Part shown: one piece after another, positions 1 to 12,393 of the stretch
How the letters are laid out: the number at the start of each line of letters is the position of its first letter
Numbering within the stretch: the stretch's first letter is position 1
Assembly (NCBI GenBank): GCA_009809945.1
Contig: WTPW01000352.1
Coordinates: 170,739 to 234,738 of the forward strand
Source: Gigaspora margarita
Lineage: Eukaryota; Glomeromycota; Glomeromycetes; Diversisporales; Gigasporaceae
Length of the DNA: 64,000 nucleotides
Direction: 5' to 3'
The notes under the pieces: generated by a model
What the model saw: only the letters and a program-made list of their open reading frames with translations
Told to the model about the DNA's origin: nothing
Databases searched by the model: none
Position numbers and translations under genes: made by a program

Positions 1-1890
1 ATCATTATTTTGGTTAGTCTTTTGGTTATTACCTTTGTTACAACCTTTTGGAACATTTCAATCAGTGCTATTGGTCTAATGTTATTTAGGCTATATTCCA
101 TTCTATATCTTTCGCTATCGGGTATACTTGTGCAACTTTCCATTTAGCTGGTATTTCTCCTGTCATTATACACAAGTTCACCATCCCTCTAAATACTTGT
201 TGAGATTGACTTCCTGCATGTTTAATCATTATGTAGCTTATACCAGACAGACTGGGTGCTGTTCCTACTTTTAAATCTCCTAGTACTTCTCTCTATTTAT
301 CTTCGTTTACCTCTTCCTCTACCTTGTCATACCAACTTTCTTCTATCCATTTCTGTAGTTTATATATCTCTCGCCACTTTTTTCCTATTTCCTCTATTTT
401 GTTTGTTTCTTTCTGAACTGCTCTTTGTAGTGCTTTGCTACACCTATCTTTACAGCCTCTGGTTCTATCTGTAGGCAGGCCCTCTCTTTTGTTTCTTCCA
501 GGAACCTGTCAAGAACTATTTTCTTATAGGGCTATTTAGTAGACTAGTGATCATTCTCCCTTGTTTTGTGCCAATCATTGCGCACCTTTTGTTGATACTT
601 TCTTCAATCTGCTTTCTTTGTTCCTGCTCACACTCTTTCTTTCTTTTCTCATTAAGTATTTGCCACCAGCCTTTTGTATCTTCTATCCATGCATCGGACC
701 ATTGTTTGTGTAACTTCAGAAGGCTTACACCCTTTTGCATGCTTATTTTTTCTAACTTTTTATTTACCTCTGTTTTCTCACAGCTTGGAACTTCCTGCTC
801 TTTCTTCTTTTTCGCATACTTGATTATTTTTTGTAGCTCTACTATGCACTCATCTGGTCTATGCATTTTTGCGCCACTTCTTCTGTCTGCTACTGTGTTG
901 TATACTTTCTTTTTTGGTATATGCTTGTTTGCAGCTTTAAGAATTGATTTTTCTATCGCATCCCATACGAGGTTCAACCTATTTATACAATCTTCTTTCT
1001 TGCCTACTTTGATTTGTAGGAGATCTATTATGTTCTTCTTATCCAGCTGTTTCTGAAGTGATTGGGCATAATTATCCCAATTCTCTTCTGTTGCTTTGTC
1101 GTATAGGTAGACTGTTCTTGAATGTCCCTTCTTTCTTGCTTCTGCTTTACTAGTTTCTGCTGTTACGTGTTCTACCCATACCTCTGCCATAATTATTTTG
1201 TGATCACTATCTGTGATACCTTTCACTTTCTCTACTGCTACTTCGTAGAGTCCGGAAGCTAGACAGCTAGATAACCATATATAGTCTATTCTGGTTGCAG
1301 ATTCTTCATTCGACCATGTAAAGGTCTGGCTTGTTGGGCGCAGTTCTCTGTATGTGTCTTTAAAGGCCTGTTTCTTTAGCCACTTGAAAATTATAATTTA
1401 TCGACTGCGGGTGCTGTCTATCTAATATGTTATCCACTGTATGGTTAAAGTCACCCATTATGATTCTCTGCATTCCTTCCTTTTTTCTATAGACAACTTC
1501 CACAATTCGCTACTAGATTTTCTTTGTCATTGCCTTATCATTTGGTAGAACATAGACAACTATTATTACAAGCTCCAACTGCTTAAAATATAGCGTTACT
1601 TCGATCATATACTCATTTATCCTTTTCACTGTCCCTATGTGCTTTTCCCATTGTTCTTCTATTAAAATTCCTACTTCTGAGCCTTTTTTCTTTTCTTTGT
1701 CTGCACTAGTCCAGTGAATAACATATTTTCTACTCAGGTTCCTCATTAGACACTTTTCTTCTCTTTCTGATATATTTGTTTCTGTTACTCCTAGTATTGT
1801 GACTTCTTTCTCTTCTGTGCAAGTGAGCAAATTTTCTATTTTCCAGTCCTTCATCTTTAATCCATTAACATTATGGCAAGCAAGCTTCAT
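1..1890 (-). pseudogene. LINE ORF2 remnant: EEP endonuclease plus N-terminal reverse transcriptase
   Basis: Reading the minus strand, the endonuclease opens near 1890 with a short segment containing HNVNGL and LGVTETN, as at the start of exonuclease-endonuclease-phosphatase domains of LINEs. Across frameshifts it continues with GDFNH (about 1460), RIDYIW (about 1290) and the catalytic SDH motif in TDSDHK (about 1215). A basic linker rich in Lys and Glu follows down to about 516. Nearer the edge are IPAKWK and, after a frameshift, RPIAL, the latter typical of the first RT blocks. In life such a protein nicks target DNA and primes reverse transcription. The broken frames and truncation exclude function here. 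Confidence 0.82.
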
Positions 1891-1899
1891 TTCCTTTCT

Positions 1900-4120
1900 A
1901 CCTTTGCTTTTCCACTTTTCTCTAAGGGTCTCTTGTTCTATTTGAGCATTTTTTGTTTTTTCTTTTCCTTTCCTGCAACTTTCTTCTGTTAGATAAAGAG
2001 ATCTTTCTTCTCCTTCCTCAAATATTCTTCTTTCTTCTTGCAGGAATTCTCCAATCTCTCTATCTATATCTATTTGATCAACTTGGGTGCCCTCAGGAGC
2101 TCTGAGTGGGCTTAACCCACTCTGCGCTCATCTCAACAAGTTTTCCATAATCCTTAGCAATGTTTCTTGATGCTTGTCTAGTCTTGCTTTGACGTCTTCC
2201 ACCTTCTTGTAGACTCCCTCTTGTCTTTTTGTTCCTTTTCTTTATGGCCTCTGCACTCTGAAAGGGCTGGATTTGCTTCTAAACTCTTGCTTGCTATATC
2301 TTCTGTCTTGACCGCTTCTTTTCCTTTAATGGTCCTGCTTCTTCCTGTCTCTTCCTCTAGTACTTCTTTTTTCTGAACTACTTTTCGTTTCTCCTCAGAC
2401 CAGTTGAGAGTCTAGTTGTTGTACTTAACTAGTTTTTTTCTTGCTCTTTCTAGTTCTTCCTGCCTTCCAAAGGTGATTACTGTACTTTGTTTCATGCTTC
2501 CATTTCTTCTTTTTGGTATATATACTGCTTTCACACCTTTCTGCTTTAAGCATCATAGTAGTAGCATCTCTGATGCCCCTTCTGGTATTCCATGTAGTTT
2601 TGTTACATGCTGGTACCTCGCATTTCTCTCTTTGTGGTCTTCTCTCCCAGCTGATATTCTGGCTAATCTACTATTTGCTAACGGAGCTACCCATGGCAGG
2701 TCAATTTCCACAATCTCTTTGCTCAATTCTACTACTACAAGTGCTCTATTTCTACTGCGTTTAATTTTATACTCTGGACATTTCATATTTTTTTACTTAT
2801 GCTTTCTACCTCTTGTTTGCTTACTCTTTCCAGTAGATCCCATAATGTAAGTACTGTTTTTTTACTTAATGGGCTTCTCTCATCTACTTTCTTGTTTAGG
2901 GCTTTTTTTACCCTTTTTTCTTCTTCATCCCCTCTTGGTTCTTTGATAATTCCTGCTGTGCTTCTTTCTTCATCTGGAATTAGCTTAAACCATCCGTCAT
3001 TTTTCTGCTCTATTCTATCTATTGCTTCTTTTCTACCATTTTCACAGTCAAAGTGCAGTTCTACTCATGCATTCCCTTTTTTAAAGGTCTACTCTACTTT
3101 TGTAATATGCTTATTGTCCTTCAAAATCCACTTTATCACTTTTAATCTTCTTCTTTCTTTTCACCTGGGACTTTGCATGATGGAATTCTCGCACTTACTG
3201 GCCTCTGGTCACTACATGGTCGGTTGCAGGGTGCCCATATACTTTGTTCTAGTAGTGTACCATCTATTTCCAGTTCTCTTGTCTGTATAGTCTCTGGTTT
3301 TATCTGGGTCTGATTCTCGTCTGGCCCTTTATTTTCTATTTCTTGTATCACTTCTCCTTTTGTACTTTTTTTATTATTTTCTGTTCATTTTTTATTATCT
3401 CCTTGTTGCATACTTCTTAGCTTCTCTATGTTTTTAGCATTGTCCCTTTCTGCCCCATGTTTAGCAATTGCGGCATCTTTTTTCTCTTCTATCGGCACAA
3501 ACTCACTTTGTCTTTGTGCATCAGCTTTCATAATCTTGGGACCGCTCTCTACCTCTGCGATCTTTAGCATCATCTCACCTTTTCTTTTTTTCTTACTTCT
3601 TTCGTCAGTTTCTATTACGTTCTGTGACTCTATATCTCCTGTTCTGTATCTAAAGTCTTTGAGTCTACTGGTTCCATCAACTCTGTTTATTACTTCTCCC
3701 AAGATTCTAATTGCTGCTATCTCTATTGTGTCCGCAGCAAACAAAAGCGCTGTATATCTATCAGCTCATGTATGTTCAATTTTTGTATTTTCTAATGCCT
3801 TGATTAGCTCTGCATTTCCTAGCTGGCCCAAGTAATTCTTTGACCTTTCTAGTACCTTTTCTAGCATATATCCTGGTCTTATTTTGTACTTGTCTTTGCC
3901 ATCAGTTGTTAATACCCACGTCGTTCGCTTGTTCTAGAAGCTTCTATTTTCGTGTTCTTATATTTAACACTCCATTAATTTTGCACGTGTTTGTATGTAT
4001 TCAATACACGTGTTTGCTTCCTTGTTTGTTCATCACGTTTATGTGTAACTTGAACGATTTGCAGAAATGCACTTGTGGGCTGCCCCCTTTTTTGACTTCG
4101 CAAGCAAATTTTTGAGAAAT
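1900..4120 (-). pseudogene. LINE ORF1 remnant with RRM-like segment
   Basis: Lysine- and glutamate-rich open pieces in different minus frames (3744-3385, 3351-3142, 2786-2553) precede the endonuclease in the order expected for LINE ORF1. The 2786-2553 piece, continued in another frame to about 2430, reads like an RRM fold: HVTKLHGIPEG as a first strand, then a charged VYIPKRR region and STVITFGRQEE. ORF1 proteins of LINEs bind RNA and chaperone target-primed reverse transcription. Frames are interrupted many times. The RRM assignment is from motif spacing only. Confidence 0.55.
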
Positions 4121-4384
4121 TTTTTGTGCTCTTTAATGTAGCGCACTCGCCCGATGCTTGTATTTCTGCTCCTTTTAAAACCTAATGTGCCTTCTGGAGC
4201 TCTTTCGTTTTTCTTAGTGCCTCAGGACATACTTCTTAGTGCACTTTAACACTTTTCTGCAATTTTGTTTCTTGGAATTTTTGGTCGAGGGATCTGCAGG
4301 GGAGAGTTCTGTTTTATATAATTTTTAGCTTTATTTCTTGCTTATTTAGCTTAATATAAAATTTCCAAAAGTGTTCAAATAATA

Positions 4385-4600
4385 TGTTCCCACTATAGTT
4401 TAGCTTTGTATAATGATGGTCAGTTTTGAATTTGTGCAAAAAATTAGTGAATGATTTGACCCTTAGAAGTCTAAATCCAGCAATGCCCATTGAGCATCAT
4501 GGGTTCCAAGATCAATAACAGATCCATCAGTATAGAATGTAAATTCTAAAAGAATAGAGTTAGCAAATGCTATCATTTGTAGAATGTTTGATGCATTATA
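4385..4600 (-). pseudogene. RNase H fragment of a second LINE
   Basis: On the minus strand near 4570-4490 the sequence reads FTFYTDGSVIDLGT, the classical first catalytic block of LINE-encoded RNase H (the D in TDGS). After a frameshift comes AGFRLLRVKSFTNFLHKF. Neither neighbouring side continues the domain, so this is a short fossil separate from the element at 1-4310, whose 3' end points the other way. Confidence 0.6.
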
Positions 4601-4679
4601 AGAGAAAATTTTTTTATATAGCAGATAAAGGTATTGGTATATAAAATAGATAAGGTATAGATAGAGAATAGCATGATGT

Positions 4680-4925
4680 TATGGAATATTAAATCAAGAA
4701 TAACTTGAGTTATTTTGGTGGTAATTGCTTCATTATCAAATAACTTATTATTTGATCATATTGTAATTATCACCAAAATAACTTGAGTTATTCTGGTAGT
4801 TTAGTTTTTTAAGCCATTGGATAAAATTGTTATTGGATGCTATGACATAGCCAGATAAAATGAATCATTTGCAAATTATTCTGTTATTGACTCTTCACAC
4901 CAAATAACTATATATTATTATGTTG
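4680..4925. repeat. Dispersed repeat with hairpin, second copy at 31370-31610
   Basis: Inverted arms (AACTTGAGTTATTTTGG near 4690 and its complement near 4785) enclose a short loop. About 130 bp of following sequence also matches 31490-31610, ending at a shared AATAACTATATATTAT. It is a dispersed non-coding repeat of unknown class. Confidence 0.6.
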
Positions 4926-4957
4926 ACTTTTTGGGATGCCAATTAGGTATAAATCAT

Positions 4958-5471
4958 GTAGGTGTTTCAACCCCTTCAAATGTGATTGTACCGGTGTAAA
5001 TTAGTGATGCCTGACGAAATGACGAAACCTGACGAAACCAAAGTTTCGTCAATGACGAAACTTGACGAAACTTATGGTTTCGTCATTTCGTCAACGGCAA
5101 AATAGTTTCGTCAAGCATCTATAGTGTAAATGTATCTATGTTAAGAGACTTTAATTAGTATTGACCATAAGGACGCTTTTAGCTCACTAAATATTTCCAA
5201 CTATAATTTATTTCATTATAAATAACAAATAAACAACTTACCTTTATTAAAATTTTAAAAGCTTCAACATAAATATTCAATAATATTATTCTTTTTAGTT
5301 GTTGTTGTTAATTCTTCACGAAAGAATGATGAATGTTGATATAAAACTAGTGAATGTAACTTAAAAATTTGATGGCCGACTTTAACTAAAACGTTAAATC
5401 ATAATCACTTTCAGGCAGTTGTGCAAAATCATTGGAGAAACGTCCAAGTAATTAGTGCTTATTTGCGACAT
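4958..5471 (-). pseudogene. BTB exon-1 pseudogene (gene-E type)
   Basis: Minus-strand exon 1 of a BTB-BACK gene, start codon complement at 5469-5471, nearly identical to exon 1 of gene E (24895-25139). Small indels break it: one base is lost just after the start region (near 5453) and one is gained near 5392. The donor and most of the intron survive to about 5131, where a hAT MITE sits. Homology to exon 2 ends at about 4958, so BACK and TLDc are gone. Dead remnant of the first tandem unit. Confidence 0.85.
5002..5123. mobile_element. 122-bp hAT-type MITE with 8-bp TSD
   Basis: Ends read TAGTGATGCCTGACGAAA and, on the other strand, TATAGATGCTTGACGAAA. It is flanked by GTGTAAAT on both sides (4994-5001 and 5124-5131). 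The paralogous empty site at 24775-24790 has a single GTGTAAAT, which proves insertion after duplication. The body is almost entirely alternating TGACGAAA and TTTCGTCA words. Confidence 0.9.
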
Positions 5472-6560
5472 TTGTAAGTTTAATTATAGGATTATAGTTA
5501 TTACAAATGCAGTATATTTATATGTGTTCGTAGTCACGACATATAAATGTAGTACGAAGCTGTCCCAATTAATTATTTTTTTCGTGTGTTTTATTTTGGA
5601 GAACATTCGAAAAAGGAAATATTGCTGTATGCTATGATACTAGGCATAAAATAAATTCATGCTTTTATATTACTTGGAATATGGGTCAAATTCTTACGTA
5701 TAAGAACAAGTTGTCTATTCTATGAACTTATAATGTATAGTTTGTTAATTTTGCTGATATGCCTTTACGAAGTCGTTGAGAACATTTCTATTATTCATTT
5801 TACATATTTAGCTCGCACAAATTTAATAGTTAGACTAAGAGGATTCTCAAGCACCAGCCTAAATACGAATTTTCTAGTAATCAAAATAGTGCAAGTATTA
5901 GGACGTAATTGCAATCCGAAAATTTTACCAGGGTGTGCTTCAGATGGTCATGCAATAGCCGAAGTCAACCTCCGAAAACCAAGTTTTTAAATATTTCGGA
6001 TAATAGACATTCATAAGATAATATAAATGATTAATGCTCATTGCGAAGTGATAAGATATCACGCGATCGAAGAGAAAAGCAAGACCTTTCATCCCATAAT
6101 GCCATCACAGTTAAGGTTAAAAGCATGTGAAAATCAGAAGTGGCAAAGAGGTTCACCCAACTCACCTGAGATGAAGACACGTAATTCCAACATTTTCCTC
6201 ACATGCATTTCTTTGCTTGTATTCTTCACTTATAGCAGATGGCCTATCTTTCCATGCAAATTTTTAAATAAGTCAACCTTAAGATACATTAAATACCGTC
6301 TTGTGTGCAAGATGGTACAGTATATTAAATAATTTATATTGTGCAGGAAAAATTGAGCCATTAGGTGTAAAAGAATTTCCGGAATTATATATCTATTAGA
6401 AAAGCAGCATGAAACCAGAATACTGGTACACTTATGGGAACGATATGCAAATGTAAAGGTAGCTGTAATACCAATAAATGTCGTTGCAAAAAAGTTGATG
6501 CAAGATGTGGAAGCAACGCCATTATGGAAATACGTGTGATAACAAAGCTCAAATTTAATA
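5472..6560. repeat. Upstream flank of the BTB unit, copy 1
   Basis: This stretch is shared with 25140-26250 and, interrupted by a transposon, with 41062-41697 plus 43846-44330. Short open frames in it (for example at 5733-5990) drift between copies without an obvious coding constraint. I see only the promoter side of the minus-strand BTB gene and a cysteine-rich motif at its far end. Confidence 0.7.
6330..6540 (+). pseudogene. CXC-type cysteine-rich tail remnant, copy 1
   Basis: Plus-strand reading gives KIEPLGVKEFPEL and then, across a frame change, ICKCKGSCNTNKCRCKK followed by DARCGS. The regular C-x-C-x3-C-x4-C-x-C spacing resembles the CXC tails at the C-termini of transposon-derived proteins. 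It is conserved as sequence in all three tandem copies, but no intact upstream gene is present. Confidence 0.5.
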
Positions 6561-6569
6561 CATGTATTA

Positions 6570-7341
6570 AATATTCCTCGACTTACAAAGCTTTCTACAG
6601 CTTATTTTACCGATATCTCATATTTTCGACAAGACATTTCTCTGACATGGCATATTTCTAATTTGACTTTTCTCCGACACTAAGTTTAATTGAATGCACT
6701 TTTCCGACAACCCATTTATTGACAGTTTCTTGTTCACCTTTTATTCGCATGAATTCAATATGACAAGATAAGCTATTTATTTAATTTTTCATTCGTATTA
6801 TAGTCTATAGTATAATAACAAGTACTAACTCATTTAATTTTTTTTTTTGTATTGAATATAATAATTGGCGCAGCTTATGCTTAAAACGGCTGATGTTAAA
6901 ATTTAGGGTCGCGATTTGAAAATATATGCCCTGATAACATCCACATATACTCTTTATTAATCAATTCTAATCCTAAACCCTAACTCAACCCTAAAAAAAA
7001 ACGGACAAAATTGAATAAAAAAATTTTAAAAAATTTGTACCAAAATAGGTCGAAATTTCAGCATCAGCTGCAACAATGATTATTTTTAAACGAAATTTCT
7101 AATCGGGGAAAAATCTTATCGGAAATATGTCATGTCGGAAAAATATTCTTTCTGAAATAATCATGTTAGTAAATGTCTTTTCGTAATATGTCTTGTAAAG
7201 GAAAGGGGATGTCAAAAACATTTCATGTTAAAGATATATCTTGTCAAGAAACTATACTGTAGATGAAACATTCTTTCGGGGATATAGTGTCGTGAAAATT
7301 AGCTGGCGGGAACTAACTTTCGGGGAATCAAGCAACAATGG
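6570..7341. mobile_element. X1a MITE, unit 1 (left end deleted)
   Basis: Long inverted arms (about 6575-6800 and 7080-7341) of degenerate words such as GACATATTTC and GTCGGAAAA enclose an AT-rich core. The right arm ends with GGGGAATCAAGCAACAATGG next to CTATTTTC, the octamer that flanks the intact copy at 26259-28598. The first 120 bp or so of the left arm are missing here. The core holds CCTAAACCCTAACTCAACCC, a short telomere-like string. Confidence 0.65.
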
Positions 7342-7960
7342 CTATTTTCTGTTTTATGATTTAATTTGACGCAGGCCATAAATTTAAAACTTAAGCATTT
7401 CAAATTTAAATTCAAATCTTACGCATTTCAACTCTACGCGCACTCTACTTTCACACTCAACATATATACATTTACACTGTTGCTTGATTCTCTGAAGGTT
7501 AGTTTCCCGCAAGCTAATTTTCCTGACACTATATCCCCGACAGAATGTTTCATCTACAGTATAGTTTCTTGACAGGCATATTTCTAACATGACATGTTTT
7601 TGACATCTCCTTTCCTTGACAAGACATATTCTCGAAAAGACAATTTACTAACATGACTTATTTCAGAAAGAATATTTTTCTAACATGACATATTTCCGAT
7701 ATCTCTTTTCCAACAATATCTTTCCCCGAATAGAAATTTCGTTTAAAAATAATCAATATATTCAATACATAAAAAAATTCAATGAGTATGTTAGTACTTA
7801 TTGTCATAGCTTAAGCTGGAAATGGCTGAAGCTGAAATTTTAATTATTTTAATATGAAAATTTCAAAAATTTTTATGGCCTTTTGTTAGGAGTTTTTTTA
7901 GGATTAGGTTAGGGTTTAGGGTTAGTTTTAGTAATTAAAGAGTATAAGTGGATTTTGGTA

Positions 7961-8302
7961 CAGTGTGGGACATCATAAACCAACACCTTTTTATATATAG
8001 TTTACAAAAATTGATATAACTTAAAAATAAAAAAATTTTTAACAAAATTTTTTAGCCAATTTGTAGCTTTAAGTCTAAGCTACAATTTGGTTAGAAAATA
8101 TTTTTTATTTTATTTTAAATTTAGAAGTTATATCGATTTAAAGTCTTCTAAGAAACTAAAAATTTGGCATTTAATATATAAAAAAAAGTAACTTATATGT
8201 ATTTTGACCAATCACAATTGATTACATTATATTAACCAATCAGAATCGAGTATTTATTTTAAAATTTGGCACAGGAAGTGTTGGTTTATGCTTCCTGCAC
8301 AG
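7961..8302. mobile_element. 342-bp mariner-type MITE
   Basis: TA on both sides (7959-7960, 8303-8304). The inverted ends share the inner words CATAAACCAACAC and GTGTTGGTTTATG. The paralogous site near 38085 is empty, continuing from GGATTTTGGTA directly into TTTATATTTTTAAATC. A relative of the same length sits at 26927-27270. Confidence 0.8.
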
Positions 8303-9234
8303 TAGGGTTTATATTTTTAAATCAAGGCCCCTAATTTCCAGCTTCATCTATTCCCAGCTACAACTGTGAAATGTATTAGTATGCCAAAGACTAGAGTTGG
8401 GCACTGAAACCTTTTTTGCTAAATTTGAAAGTTTCATGCTTCAGATTATGACTTCCAAAACCTCATCCGAAACTCTGAAACCTTGTCTAAACCCAAAAGC
8501 TTATCTGAAACCCCAAATCTATTTATTTTAAATTTTTATAAAATATTATTGTAGATTGTATTAGCATGCTAGTACATAAATATTTGAGTCCTGCCAAGAG
8601 GAAACATACATAGAATAGGTTATATTTAAGTTTTTATATTTCCTTAGTGTTACTTAGAAATTAAAAAACTCAATTTTTAAAAATTGCAACTTTAGCAGCT
8701 AAAATTTGGCAATAAATAATTAAAATTTGGATATTGCAGTTAGGGTGGTGACAGATATTACATAATATTATTTTACTATAGGGCAACCTCCCTCTCCCCC
8801 ACGTAAAATAGGTTTTAAACTAATCAAATTCGGTAATTTAAAAATTACATTATACTATATATATGCTATCGCTATTAAATTAACTCTATGCAGACGAATT
8901 AGAACAGACGATCTATTTTAATGCAATTTTAGTAAATCTGGATTTAAAAAGCATAACAGATTTTAATTTTTAAAGTGGATAATAAATCTGGTTAAATATT
9001 TGGTTCCAAGCATTACTCAATTCAAGAGATAGTGAAAATGTGGGCAGTACCAGATTTACCAAACTTTTGCATTAATTAATTTGGGTGTGCCAAGAAAATA
9101 ACCTGATAGTGCTCAAATTAAATTACATGCCATATATGGGAATGTCCATAGCAAAAACAGGAATAGGACAATATAAAATATAATCCTATCCCCTGCTTTT
9201 GCTACAGGCGTCCCCGTGTGTCAAAAATCAACTA

Positions 9235-10082
9235 CAGTCAGACCTCTCTATAATCACAAGTTGGTTGTACCCTATTTTGGTGATTGTATAGAGGTGTGAC
9301 TATAAATAAAATACTTTGTCATGGTCATATGACCGAGGTCAATTACAGTCAGACCTCTCTATAATCACAAGTTGGTTGCACCCTATTTTGGTGATTGTAT
9401 AGAGGTGTGACTATAAATAAAATACTTTGTCATGGTCACATGACCAAGGTCAATTAGTAATATATTTGCACATGTTTGAAATACTATTAAAAAATTTAAA
9501 ATATTTGATAGTGAATAACTTTTGATCCAGTGGCCCAATTTGGATAAAATGACCATCAGAGTGTTTTTAAAGAGTATAAAATTATCAAATCTAATTACAA
9601 AATGCTAAGATCATTAAGGATTTTTTGGCTAGATATTTAAATTTAATTAATTCTTAAACATGTGAAGTAACACAAATCCTTAACGATCACAGGAGCCTGT
9701 GGTTGGATTTTAATAATTTTGGGCTCATTAGAATTGTCTCTTCGAGGCGAACATTTTGATGTTGTTTCATTTAAATTGGACTGCTGCATCAAAAGTTATT
9801 TGCTATCAACCTTTAAAAATTTTTAATAGAATATTTTAAATAAACATAAATATAAATATCGGACAATCAGATTTTTTAATCCATATTTGGTCAAAATTGT
9901 GACTATAAAGAGGGTTTTTATTAATAAAATTGATAAAAAAATCAACATTTTTTTGTGATAGTGATTATAGGTTATTTGTGACTATAAGGAGTTTTTTTAC
10001 TATATTTAAGTCCATTGCACAATATTGGGTGCTTATATAGAGGTGTGACTATATAGGGTGTGACTATAGAGAGGTCTGACTG
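9235..10082. mobile_element. Pogo-like MITE with duplicated left end
   Basis: CAGTCAGACCTCTCTATAAT at 9235 and the complement ending GAGAGGTCTGACTG at 10082, with TA on both sides. The first 111 bp are tandemly repeated, with a second CAGTCAGACC at 9346. No transposase frame is present. TIRs of this form are typical of the pogo/Fot branch of Tc1-mariner. Confidence 0.85.
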
Positions 10083-10999
10083 TAGATTCTAAACCCAAAC
10101 CCAAGTTCATTTGTTCTTGGAACACATGATATTGCGCATTATACCTAATATTCTCAGTGGGTGATTAGAGCTTCAACAATCTAGGTTTGATCCTATATTA
10201 AGCACAGATATTTTACTCAGATTGGCCACAAAAATTAATTTAATGCAGATTCAAAATATTCGAATAATTGAAAATTCTAGATCCAAGTCTTGACAAGTTT
10301 TTAAACAAGGTGCATATGCTTGAATTTCCTTTATAGATAAAAAAAAATTATAGATATATAATTATTGCATGGCGCAAAAAAGGATCTAAGCCAAATTTGA
10401 AAAAAATTACAGGGAAAAAAGCGCATGATATAATGCATTCAGTTAAATCTCAACAGCTAGGTCTGTGCATTTTTAGTAATTTACGCATTGCTTGATTACG
10501 CCCAATGTGAGATATGTCTAGTTTCAGCCTTGATTACACAATAGAAATTTTTAAACGCATCATAAAAAACAAAACATATTATTTTTAAAGATTTAATCAG
10601 AATAACGTCATGATTTTATTAATACTATATATTGTTTTTTTACCAAATTGATGTATTATTGATATCTTATGATCTAGTGATATTGATATTTTGAATCATT
10701 TCTTTGATTACTAGATCATGAGATATTAATGATAAGTCAAATTATGCGAATTGATTGAGACACGAATTTAGTAAAAAAATAATATTATAAATTGTCATAA
10801 AATGTTGAAAAGTAGATCATGGGATATAAGTAAGTTGAGATAATTGATTAAATAAGATATATATAAAATAAAGAACTCATTGTACTCAGCTGCAAATTAT
10901 GCAATCTGGATTCTATATTAAATCTTAACAAACACATTGAACTTCTGTAAAAAGGTTATATACATAAATAGTCAATGTTCAAATTAAATAAACTTTCAT

Positions 11000-12393
11000 A
11001 ACTCTCAATTATATTTTGTCTTAACATAATGAGTCGACAAACTTTTCTTTCTAATCCCAAGTTTGATAAAACTTACATATACAAATCTCTGAATACTAAA
11101 TATCAGCAGTTTACTAATGCATTTGCATACCATTTCATAGTAGAAAATAAAAATCTGATCCCAAATTGAGTAGATATATGTGATGCTGCTGCGAAGGAGT
11201 GAAAAAATATCAAAAAGTTCAAGAGAACTAGAATTAACGATATTATAAAAGGACACTTAGATACATCTATTAAATTAAAAGAATTCATCAGGACTACTAT
11301 TTCATCTAAAAAAAAAAAAACAAAAGATTCAGATACAATTAGTAGTTCTTATCATGCTGTGGAAATAATTTCTATAGAACAAGAAATTCAGAATAATGCA
11401 CCAGCTCAAAAATGGACAGCTAGTTCTATAGAGGCTGCCAAAGCAAAAATTAATGAGCTAGAACAAATATATAATCTTACCTCTGATTCACAACTTCGAA
11501 TTGACTTATATAACAGGATCACGAATTTAAAAGCCGAAATTTAATCGCATAAAGAAACATTGCGAAAATTAAAAAGAAACACTGATTATCAGTCCAAATA
11601 TCATTCTAAAAAAGCTAAAGCATTAGAAGAAAAACAAGAGGTAGTCAGTATGACAAATGTGGTAGACCATCATACTTACTTCAGCATCCAGACTTACTGG
11701 AACATATTTATGATTCAATCGAATATGGATTAGCTGATATACAAAGACATAAAGAAGCAATTAAAGTAAGTATTGTGAATCATCTAAGGGAAACCTTGAA
11801 CAAAACTATAGCATCTATATAGCAAGAACAACCCTAAACAACTATCTTTTGCCTCATCATTCCAACTCACTTACGGCAAAGGCGCATCATCATCCTGTCT
11901 GGGTAGCTGTGGCCGAAGTTTCACGTAATAAAACAAAGTACTATCCCGATGGCCACTATTGTCTTCCTTTTGTAAGGGTATAAGACAATTTGTACAAACC
12001 TTTGCTGATTTTTCTGTAATCATCTCGCAAGATGATAAGGCGAAGATAGGTTTAGGGTAGCTGCTGTTGGTAGAACATTTCATACCTTGAAATCTTTCTC
12101 TCAACTAGTCCAATTACCTGATCATGATTTCATACATGGAAGTAGCCAAAAACTTATTTCTTCAGTCTATCTAATGATTAAAACGAATGAAACTAATGAT
12201 GATTTTTGGACAGGACAAGTTTCAATCTTCATTAAACCTCAATGGTCAATCAGCACATCATCTATTACCCACATGAAGGATCTTTCTAGTCTTGTGTTGG
12301 ATAATCAATATTCCGATATACTAAAAATAAATGGTGAAATAAAACTGATGTGGGTATTATTAGTTGATAGTGGACCTGATGAAAATCCCAGAC
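11000..12393 (+). pseudogene. Unknown transposon-associated gene, 5' half, degenerate
   Basis: A plus-strand coding-like stretch is broken by stops and frameshifts. Open pieces include 11359-11544 (charged, helix-like, with AKAKINELEQIYNL) and 12087-12393, ending KLMWVLLVDSGPDENPR. The middle (11550-12090) reads as coding only across several frames. The protein then jumps to 14468, where translation resumes after an inserted transposon. The VDSGPDEN aspartates together with an NPVKRE motif downstream could be remnants of a DDE-type active site. That is inference, and I do not recognise the family. Confidence 0.55.

Larger units (their letters stand above)
1..4310 (-). mobile_element. Decayed LINE retrotransposon, 3' end outside the window
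   Basis: A non-LTR element reads right to left: ORF1-like region (about 4110-1900), then an EEP endonuclease (1890-1200), a linker, and the beginning of the reverse transcriptase at the window edge. The pieces sit in several frames separated by frameshifts and stops, so this copy is dead. No LTRs are seen. The 5' boundary near 4310 is approximate, set where coding-like sequence stops and the unrelated AT-rich region begins. The rest of RT and any 3' tail lie beyond base 1. Confidence 0.8.

Noticed and set aside
547..1056. 169-codon plus-strand frame
   Set aside because: It is antisense to the LINE endonuclease-linker region and is low-complexity Phe/Ser/Leu, as expected from the complement of a Lys/Glu-rich frame.
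5733..5990. Possible small membrane protein repeated at 25401-25724
   Set aside because: Length and frame differ between copies and copy 3 is broken; it is better explained as duplicated flank.
6965..7000. Telomere or subtelomere
   Set aside because: Only a few degenerate CCCTAA words within an X1 core, repeated in its sister copies; no long array.
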